Of a DNA stretch of 64,000 nucleotides, positions 46,492 through 55,383 are shown one piece after another. Made by a program: the position numbers and the translations under genes. The stretch lies in NCBI RefSeq assembly GCF_013282215.1, contig NZ_CP048103.1:3038001-3102000 (forward strand), read 5' to 3'. The first letter of the stretch is position 1. Each line of letters begins with the position of its first letter. The notes under the pieces were generated by a model. It was not told where the DNA came from and did no database searches. It saw only the letters and a program-made list of their open reading frames with translations. The DNA comes from Kroppenstedtia eburnea. Its GTDB lineage: Bacteria > Bacillota > Bacilli > Thermoactinomycetales > DSM-45169.

Positions 46492-46890
46492 ATGGACCAA
46501 GCTCCTTTGACGATATATGAGCGCATCGGCGGCGATGAAACCATCACCCGGATCGTGGAGTCCTTTTATCCCCGGGTGCAGAAAGACCCCCTGTTGGCCC
46601 CGATCTTCCCGAAGGGGGACGAGATCCGACCGGTCATGGAAAAACAGAGACGGTTTCTCACCCAGTTCTTCGGGGGACCCCCTCTGTACAGCCAACTGTA
46701 CGGACATCCCCGGATGCGTGCCCGCCACCTCCCTTTTCCCATCACCCCCCGGCGGGCGGAAGCCTGGCTTCGCTGTATGGCGAAAGCTCTGGATGAAACC
46801 GGGATCCAAGGCCAGGTCCGGGAAGAGATGTGGAGCCGGCTGTACACCACCGCCGCCCATATGGTGAACCAGCCTGACCCGCAATCCTGA
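46492..46890 (+). CDS. Truncated haemoglobin, group II (YjbI-like)
   Basis: The protein has 132 residues: TIYERIGGDETITRIVESFY, RFLTQFFGGPPLYSQLYGHP, MRARHLPFPI and EAWLRCMAKALDE. The proximal His (F8) is in MRARHLPF and the conserved Trp (G8) in EAWLRCM, the mark of group II globins. It binds oxygen and helps against oxidative or nitrosative stress. It begins 4 nt after hemL with GGGAGGTGATCTG before the ATG, so both are co-expressed. Confidence 0.92.
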   Translation: MDQAPLTIYERIGGDETITRIVESFYPRVQKDPLLAPIFPKGDEIRPVMEKQRRFLTQFFGGPPLYSQLYGHPRMRARHLPFPITPRRAEAWLRCMAKALDETGIQGQVREEMWSRLYTTAAHMVNQPDPQS

Positions 46891-46907
46891 CCGGATACAA
46901 TTGAACC

Positions 46908-46938
46908 CCAAGCCACCCCGTGATGAGGTGGCTTTTTG
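46908..46938 (+). terminator. Terminator of hemL-globin
   Basis: AAGCCACC pairs with GGTGGCTT and is followed by TTTGG. Confidence 0.88.
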
Positions 46939-47091
46939 GTTTATACGATGCGATGTACATATTTGATTGTTGCATCACTTCGGATTTAATGGAAATATCA
47001 TTTGCATGGAATCCGTCACTGGTTGAAGCAGAAGGATCATCGACGGCCATCAGCGAAAAACAGGAATAGTTTCCTGCGGGAGGGATTTTGA

Positions 47092-47610
47092 TTGAGCTTT
47101 CTTCATTTGACCTTGACCTTGAACCCCGTGCCTCCGGAGTTGAACACCCGTCTTCAATCCGCCCGCTCCCTGCCGGGAGTCCGTTTCTTCACACTGGCGG
47201 AAATTCCCGATGACCAAGCCTGCCGTCAGCGTCTGTACCCCCTGGTTCGGGAAGGCGTCCTGGACGATCCCGGACATGGGTCCGGTTTTGAGAGCTATGC
47301 CGATTTTTGTGAGAAGATTTATCCCCGGTGCTACCGGGACCACGCCGCCACCCAGTTTCTCGCCGCCTCGGGGGAAGAATGGATCGGATTGTGCAGTCTC
47401 ATCCTCAACGGAGACCACACCGCCCGCGCCGGTCTGACTGTGGTGAAACAACCGGGTCGCGGTCAGGGCATTGCCACGGAGCTGAAACGCCGGTCCATCC
47501 TCGCTTGCCTGAATCACGGGATTCGCAGGGTCACCACCCGTGTGTATGAGACCAACCACCCCATGCTGACCATCAATCGGCGTCTCGGTTTTACAGAAGA
47601 GACGGGTTGA
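47092..47610 (+). CDS. GNAT-family acetyltransferase
   Basis: The protein has 172 residues. The acetyl-CoA pyrophosphate loop is VKQPGRGQGIATELKRR, followed by ETNHPMLTINRRLGF. The N-terminal part (LPGVRFFTLAEIP) is not conserved enough to name a substrate. The start is TTG, 8 nt after GGGAGG. An HD-domain gene follows 28 nt downstream and is probably co-transcribed. Confidence 0.83.
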   Translation: MSFLHLTLTLNPVPPELNTRLQSARSLPGVRFFTLAEIPDDQACRQRLYPLVREGVLDDPGHGSGFESYADFCEKIYPRCYRDHAATQFLAASGEEWIGLCSLILNGDHTARAGLTVVKQPGRGQGIATELKRRSILACLNHGIRRVTTRVYETNHPMLTINRRLGFTEETG

Positions 47611-47637
47611 CCCGTTTCCAAGGGAGGAAAAGCATCC

Positions 47638-48540
47638 ATGATCATCGATGATCCGATTTACGGCTGGTGGAGAGTGGAAGAGGTGCTGAGTGATCTGATT
47701 CGCTCCCGACCGGTTCAGCGCTTGAAAAAAATCCATCAGGGCGGGGCGGCCCATTTGGTCCATCCCGCCTGGAACGTCACCCGGTTTGAGCATTCGGTGG
47801 GAGTGATGCTGTTGATCCGTCGCTTGGGCGGATCACTGGAGGAACAGATCGCCGGCTTGCTCCACGATGTCTCTCATACAGCTTTTTCCCATGTGGTCGA
47901 CATCGTGGTCGCCTGTCCCGAGGAAGATTTCCACGACCGGTTTTTGGAGACGGTGGTCCGCCAATCGGAGATCCCCGCCATTCTGAGAAAGCACAGCTTC
48001 CACCTGAATCCGATCCTGGATCTCTCCCGCTGGCCCCTGTTGGAACAGCCCGCTCCCGATCTGTGTGCCGACCGGATCGACTACACACTAAGAGATCGCT
48101 TCCACTACGAGGGAATGGACAGGCAAACCCTTTCATGGTTTCTCGATCAGCTGACGGTTTGCGGGGAAAAGGTCTGTCTGTCATCAGTGGAAGCCGGGGA
48201 ATGGTTCACAGAGCTGTATGATCGGGAAGTGATCGGCTTTTTCCGGGATCCCTTAAACGTCTTTGCCTACGAACAGTTGGCCTCTGCATTGAAAAAGGCT
48301 CTCGCAGAGGGAAGTCTGGACATGGCCGACCTGTTCACCGACGACGAGGCCGTGCTGCAAAAACTGCGTTCCCGGGGCAGCAAAGAAGTCCAAGTCATGT
48401 TGAACCGGATTCATCCCGGGGTGGCCGTGGCAAAAGACAACCCATGCAACCATCCGAGCAAACTCCGCTGGATCGACCCCCTGGGAAGGGCGACCTGTCA
48501 GAGGGTCTGTGCTGTCGGAGCGAATCCGGGGGATGAATGA
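47638..48540 (+). CDS. HD-domain phosphohydrolase
   Basis: The protein has 300 residues. The metal-binding HD motifs are TRFEHSVGVMLLIRRL, then AGLLHDVSHTAFSHVVD, with a late Asp in DLCADRIDYTLRD, a dGTPase/SpoT-like arrangement (DNA or nucleotide phosphohydrolase). The opening IIDDPIYGWW and RLKKIHQGG are typical of HD proteins near YdhJ. The substrate is unknown. The start ATG follows AGGGAGG. Confidence 0.85.
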   Translation: MIIDDPIYGWWRVEEVLSDLIRSRPVQRLKKIHQGGAAHLVHPAWNVTRFEHSVGVMLLIRRLGGSLEEQIAGLLHDVSHTAFSHVVDIVVACPEEDFHDRFLETVVRQSEIPAILRKHSFHLNPILDLSRWPLLEQPAPDLCADRIDYTLRDRFHYEGMDRQTLSWFLDQLTVCGEKVCLSSVEAGEWFTELYDREVIGFFRDPLNVFAYEQLASALKKALAEGSLDMADLFTDDEAVLQKLRSRGSKEVQVMLNRIHPGVAVAKDNPCNHPSKLRWIDPLGRATCQRVCAVGANPGDE

Positions 48541-48619
48541 AGCTGTGCTGAAAAAGACAGGTGAGAAAGGACCCGCTTCTCGTCCAGGGTAAACCCCTTG
48601 CCTCTCCTCCCCTTCATAG

Positions 48620-49235
48620 TTATCCTCCCTGCCCGGCCAGGGGCAACCGGATGCTGAATTGAAGCTCCCTCTCCACCAGCCCGGCACGAATCTCTCCTCC
48701 ATGGAGTTCGGCTGCGCTGTGGGCAATGGCGAGGCCCAGGCCGGATCCTCCCTTACTCCGGGATGCGTCACCCATTACAAAAGTGTCAAAGAGACGCTCC
48801 AACAAGGCAGGATCCAGATCTTCCACCGGATTGGCAACTGTGATTTCAGCCCATTCCCCTTCCCGGATTGCGTGCACCCGGATCGGGCCTCCGGTCCCGT
48901 GATAGAGAGCGTTATCCAGCAGATTTCCGAACAGACGAACCAACAGGGAGGGATCACCGGTCAACATCAGGGGATCATCGGACAGTGCAGTTTTCAGCGG
49001 GATCCCCTTTGCTTCTGCCGAAACGGAAGTCTCTTCCACAAGTTGCTCCAACAGACGGGTGAGGGAGATCCGTTCCCTCAACATCCGTGGGTTGGGATGG
49101 GTCAGTTTGGCATACTCAAACAGGTCGTCAATCAACCGCTGCAATCCGCGGGCTTTACTGAGGGCAATCCCGCCGTAGTGGAGAAGTTCCTCCCTGTCCG
49201 CATCGGGTTTGTCCCGCATCACCTGCAGATAACCG
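48620..49235 (-). pseudogene. Histidine kinase truncated by an IS605-type element
   Basis: About 205 codons remain. They start in the H-box helix (GYLQVMRDKPDADREELLHY) right after the IS end, and include the linker helices and the complete HATPase_c domain (LLDNALYHG, GGSGLGLAIAHSAAELHGGE). The phospho-His, HAMP and sensor parts are missing; they are not found on the other side of the element, so insertion was followed by loss. Expression as a kinase is not possible. Confidence 0.85.
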
Positions 49236-49400
49236 TTGACACTCCACACGCCTGAAGGCGTGGGATTCTTGGGTAATCTCCCAGTAACCCGGAGAAATGG
49301 ACCAAGCTTAGACCGCATGCCCTGCGGCAATGATCCTCAAACCTTCCCGCAAAATATTCGTTGCGGCATTGATGTCCCGGTCGTAATGCTCGTGACACTC
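49236..49400 (-). ncRNA. Probable omegaRNA from the TnpB right end
   Basis: In TnpB systems the 3' part of tnpB and the right end form the guide scaffold. Here the tnpB stop is followed by about 70 nt with a hairpin (ACGCCTTCAGGCGT) ending in TCAA. The guide would be the adjoining flank, CGGTTATCTGCAGGTGATGC, from the kinase gene. Inference by analogy. Confidence 0.5.
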
Positions 49401-50441
49401 AGGACAGGTCCATTCTCTGAGGCTCAGCTTCTTGACCTCTCGGTTTCGATATTTACAACCGGAGCAAAGTTGACTGGACGGAAAGTCTCTCCCCACTTTC
49501 ACCAGAGTTCTCCCATGCCATTTCGCTTTGTACTCCAGCATGGAACCAAACTCCGACCACGAGGCATCGCTGATGCTCTTTGCCAGCTTGTGATTCTGGA
49601 CCAAATTCTTCACAGGCAAGTCTTCGACGCTGATCACTTGGTTTTCGTGAATCAGCTTGGAAGACAGCTTGTGAAGAAAATCATGGCGGGCATTCACGAT
49701 CTTTTCATGGATTCGGGCCACCTTCACCCGTGCCTTGTGCCAATTGGAACCCCCTTTCGTGCGTCGGGACATGATTTTTTGCGCTTTTGCCAGTTTCTTT
49801 TCGTATGTACGAAAGGATCGGGGGGGCTTGACCTTGGGTGTTCCGTCTGAGAAGATGGCAAAGTCCGTTAAGCCCAGATCGATTCCAACAGCCTTCTCCT
49901 TGTTTACCGGTTGATATGGACAACGATCCATCTCACATTGAACCGAAACAAAGTATTTACCGGATGGGTTGCGTCGAATCGTGGCAGAGAGAATTCTCCC
50001 TTCCACTTCACGTGATTTGGCAAACTTCACCCAACCTAACTTCGGAAGCTTGATCCGATTCCCGGCCACTTCAATCGAAGGCTTCCTTCCCTTTGGGTGG
50101 TTGCACTGTGAAGTGTAGGATTGGACTCGATTCCTTCTGCTTTTGAAACGGGGTTTGTCATTTTGCTTCTTGAAGAAGCGTGAAAAGGCATCCGCCAAAT
50201 TCTTCAACGAATTTTGCAGAGACGTGGAATCCACTTCGTTCAGCCAGTCGATCTCTTTTTTCAACTGAGTTAATTGTCTGGAACAAGCATTATATGTAAG
50301 ACCTTTTCCTGTATGCTGATAGTTCTCATTCCATTTGGCCAGAAATTGATTGAACACAAAACGGCTGCAACCCATGGATTTGTGGATCAAGGTGGCTTGC
50401 TTGGGTGTTGGATACAGACGAAATTTATATGCTTTGTGCAT
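49308..50441 (-). CDS. tnpB: RNA-guided nuclease TnpB
   Basis: The protein has 377 residues. An N-terminal helix-rich part ([20 protein letters not shown]) leads to a split RuvC nuclease: Asp188 ([10 protein letters not shown]), Glu273 ([11 protein letters not shown]) and the DRD of [12 protein letters not shown] at about 354-356. The zinc ribbon has CSGC and CPEC (326-349). All catalytic residues are kept. TnpB uses an RNA made from the element's right end (omegaRNA) to cut DNA next to a short target motif. The ATG at 50441 follows GGAAGGAGG. Confidence 0.92.
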   Translation of the reverse strand: MHKAYKFRLYPTPKQATLIHKSMGCSRFVFNQFLAKWNENYQHTGKGLTYNACSRQLTQLKKEIDWLNEVDSTSLQNSLKNLADAFSRFFKKQNDKPRFKSRRNRVQSYTSQCNHPKGRKPSIEVAGNRIKLPKLGWVKFAKSREVEGRILSATIRRNPSGKYFVSVQCEMDRCPYQPVNKEKAVGIDLGLTDFAIFSDGTPKVKPPRSFRTYEKKLAKAQKIMSRRTKGGSNWHKARVKVARIHEKIVNARHDFLHKLSSKLIHENQVISVEDLPVKNLVQNHKLAKSISDASWSEFGSMLEYKAKWHGRTLVKVGRDFPSSQLCSGCKYRNREVKKLSLREWTCPECHEHYDRDINAATNILREGLRIIAAGHAV

Positions 50442-50520
50442 TTTTTCACCTCCTTCCGTCATCACCACCGTTTCATCGGGAATGGGCATTCCCCAACCAC
50501 AGACAGAAAAATAACGCCAT

Positions 50521-50636
50521 TTGACACTCCACACGCCTGAAGGCGTGGGATGCTTGGGTAATCCCCAGTGACCCGGAGAAATGGACCAAGCGATCCCCGT
50601 GTGCCCCACGGTTAAAAAACGGAGTTTAGTTGCCAT
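50521..50636 (-). repeat. Second TnpB right end with tnpB 3' remnant
   Basis: Positions 50521-50590 match 49236-49306 almost base for base. Just before it (on the minus strand) stands [15 protein letters not shown], which looks like the last codons of another tnpB. So an earlier or tandem copy was here and lost nearly everything but its right end. Confidence 0.65.
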
Positions 50637-50961
50637 GTCTCAGTCTGGAATGATTGCTTGGTTTTCGCATCTCATCCCAGCCATGAAGGTACGCATAGCA
50701 TTTTACATGCAAGACGATTGGCTTGCACAACCCCATATGCTATCCACTTTTCAAAGAGCAACTAAGCTTAGCTTAACAACAGAACACATGTTTGTAAATG
50801 ACTTTTCAGAATTTGTTGTTCTAAGTATCTCCACAAGGGGGACACCGAACTACGCTCGCTTTCATCCCAGCCCTAAAGGGCTGGGTTTTCTCGCTCGCCT
50901 TTTATAACCGACTTCCGAGATCCAGTGGACCAACCCATCCACTTCCATCACCCATCCCTCC
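50637..50961. other. Remnant region with IS200-like hairpin
   Basis: No gene is seen. CCCAGCCC/GGGCTGGG at 50874-50893, with TTTC before and TTTTCTCGCTCGC after, resembles the end of an IS200/IS605 element on the plus strand. No transposase is left. Confidence 0.45.
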
Positions 50962-51528
50962 TCATCGGATCGGTTCCCGGCAGATATAAATGAAGGCAGG
51001 CGGAAGGTTCCAGGGAACAAAGCGGATCTTTACATCCCGAAACCGTTCGCCCAGGAGCTTTTTCATTTGCGGGGTATACTGGTACGCCGTAAACACGCCA
51101 TCCTTTGTCAGCCCATCCCGCACCTGATCCAGAATGGAACCCCTGACCTCCTCCGGAAAATTGGCAAAGGGCAGTGAAGAAAGGATGACATCGGCCCCGG
51201 CCCGTCCCCGGGTCTCCATGGCGGCACCCATGAGCGCCGCTTCCGCAACATGCTGAAATTCCGGGTAATCCCGGCGCAACTCCGTCTGAAGCACCGGATC
51301 ATTCTCAAAGATGAACGCAGTTGCATCCGGTCGCAACCGTCGTCTCAGCTCCCGGGTCACCACTCCGGTCCCGGCACCCAATTCCACCGCCGTCCGGACC
51401 TCATTCCATGATACCGGCTCCAGCATCGCCCGCACCAGTCGTCTGGAACTGGGAGTGACACTTCCGATCCGAAGCGGGGACCGAAAAAACCGGAGCAGAA
51501 ATTTTCGACGGTCAGCAAAGGAATTCAT
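50962..51528 (-). CDS. SAM-dependent methyltransferase, phospholipid N-methylase-like
   Basis: The protein has 188 residues: MNSFADRRKFLLRFFRSPLR, IGSVTPSSRRLVRAML, then SAM motif I AVELGAGTGVVTRELRRRL and VILSSLPFANFPEEVR. The GSVTPSSRxLxRxM block is shared with PmtA-type phospholipid methyltransferases and the KsgA-like fold. Real substrate unknown. The start ATG follows GGGAGC at 7 nt. Confidence 0.8.
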   Translation of the reverse strand: MNSFADRRKFLLRFFRSPLRIGSVTPSSRRLVRAMLEPVSWNEVRTAVELGAGTGVVTRELRRRLRPDATAFIFENDPVLQTELRRDYPEFQHVAEAALMGAAMETRGRAGADVILSSLPFANFPEEVRGSILDQVRDGLTKDGVFTAYQYTPQMKKLLGERFRDVKIRFVPWNLPPAFIYICREPIR

Positions 51529-51710
51529 TCAATCAGCTCCCTTCAGAAGACAAATCCATCATAGGGGGAAATGCTGAAGGAAACAGGTGATAAATTCTTA
51601 TGATTTCCTTAATCCGTCCTGCCTGTTTATCACCGGTATACCCGGAAATCCGCCGCGACCCGGACCCCGCCTTCAATCCCCGCCAATGACCCATATGATA
51701 TCCCGAACCA

Positions 51711-52592
51711 TCACTTCAGATCTTCCCGCTCCTCCACGCCTCCCCTGTTCCACTCCACCGATGGCACGGGCACCGGTTCATCGGGTACCCCGTACACATT
51801 CTTCTTCCCTTCCTGGCGAACCCACTGCAGGAAGACATGCCCCAGCGCCACCCCATAGGCAATCTCCTGCATGATCTTCATCACCACCCCGCCCAACTGT
51901 TGATCATTGCGGGGAGTCAGAAGAGGAAACAGCCGGGCAGTCCCGTCAAAGGAGGCAAAAATCAACCCCTCGGAGAAGATGATCAGGGCACAGGCCGGGG
52001 TCAACAGCACCCCGGCGGCGGCGATATAACCCAGTTTCCGAAGTGGAGACAAGACAGTCTCCTCCTTCAGGGGGGTCATCACTGGCCACCACATCAGAGC
52101 AGCGGCTGACATCAACACCCCGTGGGACAACAATTGATAAAAATCATCCCCCATCAGAAAATCGAACACTGGAGGGATATGGTAGAAGGAAAAGAGCCCA
52201 TTGAACAGGATCAGGGAGACAAAGGGACGACGTCCCCATGCCGCCCACTTCCTCACAGGGGCGATCTTCAGCCAGCGTCTCCACATCCAATCGGGAATGC
52301 CCCGGATGATCAGGGGCGGCACGATCAGGTACAGGATGGATTGCTGCAGCATGTGAATACTGAACAATTCATGTCCGATCGTTTCCATCGGACTCCCCAA
52401 AGCGAGGTAAAAGAGAGCCAGTCCGATGAGAAACAACAGTTTCTGTCCCGGGGGAACCGGTTTCCCGGCGGCAAGACTCTCCCTTCTCCGGGTCGTCACC
52501 ACCAAATACCAACTTCCGAGGGCAACCACCACCAGATTGAGCCCCACATTCCATAAATCCGGAGTAAGCCACGTCCGAATCAAGGCGTCCAA
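51711..52592 (-). CDS. ctaG: Cytochrome c oxidase assembly factor CtaG (caa3 type)
   Basis: The protein has 293 residues with about seven TM helices and the caa3_CtaG family stretches: LFYLALGSPMETIGHELFSI, HMLQQSILYLIVPPLIIRG, and QIAYG-like MQEIAYGVALGHVFLQW. It helps form the CuA/oxidase complex. It is the last gene of the first oxidase cluster; a repeat (copy H) separates it from COX III. The start is TTG after AAGGAGG. Confidence 0.9.
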   Translation of the reverse strand: MDALIRTWLTPDLWNVGLNLVVVALGSWYLVVTTRRRESLAAGKPVPPGQKLLFLIGLALFYLALGSPMETIGHELFSIHMLQQSILYLIVPPLIIRGIPDWMWRRWLKIAPVRKWAAWGRRPFVSLILFNGLFSFYHIPPVFDFLMGDDFYQLLSHGVLMSAAALMWWPVMTPLKEETVLSPLRKLGYIAAAGVLLTPACALIIFSEGLIFASFDGTARLFPLLTPRNDQQLGGVVMKIMQEIAYGVALGHVFLQWVRQEGKKNVYGVPDEPVPVPSVEWNRGGVEEREDLK

Positions 52593-52628
52593 TCCCGTTT
52601 CCTCCTTCCAAACAAACCCGCTTTCACC

Positions 52629-52819
52629 TAGAAGCGTTGTGATTTACTGCCTTTGAAGGCGGTCGGGATTGGGTTTCACATTTCGTTCCGTTGTTCTTAC
52701 GAGCCAAAGTCACTCCATGTGAAACCCAACCCTCTCTGCATAGCGTGACTGGGGAGCGAAGCGACCCTAGGCACGACTTGTGCCCTATGGGTATGAATGA
52801 CTTTTTCACAATGCTTCTA
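52629..52819. repeat. MITE-like repeat, copy H (type 2 ends)
   Basis: The left end is TAGAAGCGTTGTGATTTACT and the right end is GACTTTTTCACAATGCTTCTA, which are inverted. The core carries GGGTTTCACA and CATGTGAAACCC, and the right part (GGGGAGCGAAGCGACC, GCACGACTTGTGCCC) is shared with copies C and F. The right TA is part of the COX III stop codon. Confidence 0.78.
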
Positions 52820-53440
52820 GATCATGCCCATCAGGTAAACCACTGTGAAGATGAAGATCCAGACCACATCGATAAAGTGCCAGTACAGGCTGGCCAAGTA
52901 AAATTTGGGTGCTGTATGCACGGTGATTCCCTTCTTCGCCCCTTGAATCACCAACCCCAGAATCCACAGCACTCCAAACAACACGTGGGCCCCATGGGTC
53001 CCGAGCAACAGGTAGAAGGAAGAGGCGAAGGCGCTTCCGGTGAGAGTGTGCCCTTCGTGGACATACTCCATAAATTCATAGGTTTCCAGCCCGAGGAAGG
53101 CAGCCCCCAGCAGAACGGTCAGACCAAACCAAGTCAACATTTTTCTTGCATCCCCGGTGTGCATCGACATGACACCCAGCACACTGGTCAAGCTGCTGAC
53201 CAACAGGATCAGGGTGGACAACGCCACCATCGGCAGTTGGAACAACTCCTGGGAGGGAGGGCCGTTCAGATGGGATCCCTTCAGGGCGACATAAGCACCC
53301 ATTTCCGTGGCGAAGAGAGTCGACTCCGCCGCAAGGAACAGCCAGAATCCCACAATTTTATTTTTCCCCTCCAGTGTGGCTTTCTCCGGCTCCGCAGGAA
53401 GTCCTCCCACCACGGTGCCGGTTTGCTCCTCGATTCGCAT
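52817..53440 (-). CDS. ctaE: Cytochrome c oxidase subunit III (cluster A)
   Basis: The protein has 207 residues with five TM helices (KNKIVGFWLFLAAESTLFAT, LLGTHGAHVLFGVLWILGLV, HFIDVVWIFIFTVVYLMGM). The conserved Glu of the third helix pair (LGLETYEFMEYVHEG) and HGAHV are present. The start ATG overlaps the COX I stop by one base. The TAG stop is the end of repeat copy H, two residues earlier than in the cluster B copy. Confidence 0.93.
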   Translation of the reverse strand: MRIEEQTGTVVGGLPAEPEKATLEGKNKIVGFWLFLAAESTLFATEMGAYVALKGSHLNGPPSQELFQLPMVALSTLILLVSSLTSVLGVMSMHTGDARKMLTWFGLTVLLGAAFLGLETYEFMEYVHEGHTLTGSAFASSFYLLLGTHGAHVLFGVLWILGLVIQGAKKGITVHTAPKFYLASLYWHFIDVVWIFIFTVVYLMGMI

Positions 53441-55350
53441 CAGCTTTCCACCCCCTGCGGCTTCAATTCATCCGGTTGGATATGAAATCCGTGATCCTCC
53501 TCAAAGGAACGGATATACATGGTGACAAAGACGACCACCAGTCCCAGCGCACCCACCTGCCAACTGTGGAAAACAAAGCCGAATCCGGAGATGAAAAAGC
53601 CCACAGCCATGATGAAAGGGAGATATGACGGGGATGGCATATGGATCGGACCCAATGGTTCCGCCGGCTTCAGCTTCCCATCGCCTTGCACTTTTTCCAA
53701 CCACCAGGCATCCAGTCCCCTCACCCGGGGCGTCTGCGCAAAATTGTATGCCGGTGGCGGGGAAGAGACCGCCCACTCCAGGGAGCGCCCGTCCCAGGGG
53801 TCTCCGCTGGCAGGCTCCCCCTTCCGAATGGATTTCGCAACGTTGTAAAGTAAGATGAGAAGCGCAATCGTCATCAGGAACGTCCCGATCGTACTCACAA
53901 GGTTGCCAGTCTCCAATCCTTTATTCGCTTCAAAGGTGTACACCCTGCGGGGCATCCCGTTCAGCCCCAGGAAGTGTTGTGGAAAGAAGGTGAGGTGAAA
54001 CCCGAAAAAGAAGAGCCAGAAATTCCACTTTCCCAACTTCTCGTTGAGTACAGTGCCAAACATCTTGGGCCACCAGTAGTAAAAGCCGGTCATGATCCCA
54101 AAGACGGTTCCGCCGATGATGACATAGTGGAAGTGGGCCACCACGAAGTAGGTGTCATGAAATTGTAAATCCGCCGGTACCACTCCCAGCATCACTCCGG
54201 TCACCCCACCCATGACAAAGCTGACAATAAAACCGGCGGCATAAAGCATCGCCGTGGTGAAGCGGATTCGTCCCCCCCACATGGTGAACAACCAGTTGAA
54301 GATCTTGATCCCTGTGGGGACTGCGATGGCCATGGTGGAGATGGCGAAGATACTGTTGGCGACCGGGCCCAACCCCACGGTAAACATGTGGTGCAACCAG
54401 ACCATGAAGCCCAGGAAACCGATCAAAACCACGGCAAACACCATGGAGTGATATCCGAACAGCCGCTTCCTGGAAAAGGTGCTGATCACATCGGAGAAAA
54501 CACCGAAAGCCGGGAGAATCAGGATATACACTTCAGGATGTCCGAAGATCCAGAAGATGTGTTGCCAAACTGTGACGTTTCCCCCACCTGTGGTAGTGAA
54601 AAAGTTGGCGCCGAAGATCCGGTCGAACATCATCATGAACAACCCGGCGGTCAACGGGGGAAAGGCAAACATGATCAGCGCCGAGGTGACAAATGTGGTC
54701 CAGGTGAACATGGGCAGACGCAGGTAGGACATCCCCGGAGCCCGCATGTTGACGATTGTCGTGATAAAGTTGATCGCGCTCATCAACGTCCCGAGGCCGG
54801 CGATCTGAAGGCCGAGGACATAGTAGTTGACTCCCGGCCCCGGACTGTAATCGTTCAAGGCCAGCGTGGCATAGTTGGTCCAGCCGGCATCGGGTGCCCC
54901 GCCGAACAACCAACTCAGATTGAGCAAGAGCCCTCCGGAAATGTAAAGCCAGAATCCGAGATTATTGAGAAAGGGAAAGGCGACATCCCGTGCCCCGATC
55001 TGCAGGGGCACCACAAAATTCATAAAACCGAACAGTATGGGCAACGCCACCAGAAAGAGCATGGTGGTGCCGTGCATGGTGAACAGCTGGTTAAATGTGT
55101 CGCCAACGATAAAGGAGTTGTCGGGGAACATCAGCTGAATCCGGATCAGCAACGCTTCCAACCCGGCCACGGCGAAAAAGAAGCCCCCGCCGATCAGATA
55201 AAGAATCCCGATCCGTTTGTGATCCACCGTGGTGATCCAACTCCACAGCCAATTCTCCCGCATCCGTTCCAGGTACTTTTTGTTGTAGCCCCCGGTCAGG
55301 ATCGCTCCGAGGAACAACACAAATACGAGTAAGACGATCAGGGTGGCCAA
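53440..55350 (-). CDS. ctaD: Cytochrome c oxidase subunit I (cluster A)
   Basis: The protein has 636 residues with about fourteen TM segments. Haem and CuB ligands are seen: HGTTMLF, FGHPEVYILILPAFG (CuB His with the Glu of the D-channel end and the cross-linked Tyr), HHMF, and the pair of His in YFVVAHFHYV. The HPEVY pattern marks an A1-type proton-pumping oxidase. The start is TTG after GGAGGGAG. It lies between COX II and COX III. Confidence 0.95.
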   Translation of the reverse strand: MATLIVLLVFVLFLGAILTGGYNKKYLERMRENWLWSWITTVDHKRIGILYLIGGGFFFAVAGLEALLIRIQLMFPDNSFIVGDTFNQLFTMHGTTMLFLVALPILFGFMNFVVPLQIGARDVAFPFLNNLGFWLYISGGLLLNLSWLFGGAPDAGWTNYATLALNDYSPGPGVNYYVLGLQIAGLGTLMSAINFITTIVNMRAPGMSYLRLPMFTWTTFVTSALIMFAFPPLTAGLFMMMFDRIFGANFFTTTGGGNVTVWQHIFWIFGHPEVYILILPAFGVFSDVISTFSRKRLFGYHSMVFAVVLIGFLGFMVWLHHMFTVGLGPVANSIFAISTMAIAVPTGIKIFNWLFTMWGGRIRFTTAMLYAAGFIVSFVMGGVTGVMLGVVPADLQFHDTYFVVAHFHYVIIGGTVFGIMTGFYYWWPKMFGTVLNEKLGKWNFWLFFFGFHLTFFPQHFLGLNGMPRRVYTFEANKGLETGNLVSTIGTFLMTIALLILLYNVAKSIRKGEPASGDPWDGRSLEWAVSSPPPAYNFAQTPRVRGLDAWWLEKVQGDGKLKPAEPLGPIHMPSPSYLPFIMAVGFFISGFGFVFHSWQVGALGLVVVFVTMYIRSFEEDHGFHIQPDELKPQGVES

Positions 55351-55383
55351 GAATCTCCCTCCTCCGAGTACATGCTTCCTTTG

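Larger units (their letters stand above)
49236..50524 (-). mobile_element. IS605/IS1341-type element with tnpB only
   Basis: A full-length tnpB is followed, on the minus strand, by a right end with the subterminal hairpin CCCACGCCTTCAGGCGTGTGG that stops at TCAA (49236-49239), the right cleavage tetranucleotide known from IS608. No Y1 transposase tnpA is in the window. A second right-end copy of about 70 bp lies directly upstream (50521-50590). The left end is uncertain; a GGGAAT/ATTCCC hairpin at about 50480-50495 may belong to it. Confidence 0.75.

Noticed and set aside
46742-47050. Minus-strand frame opposite the globin end
   Set aside because: It overlaps the globin gene and its terminator and has no supporting site or homology.
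50581-50907. Plus-strand frame of 108 codons in the IS remnant region
   Set aside because: It reads through a TnpB right end and an IS200-like hairpin; no transposase motif is seen.
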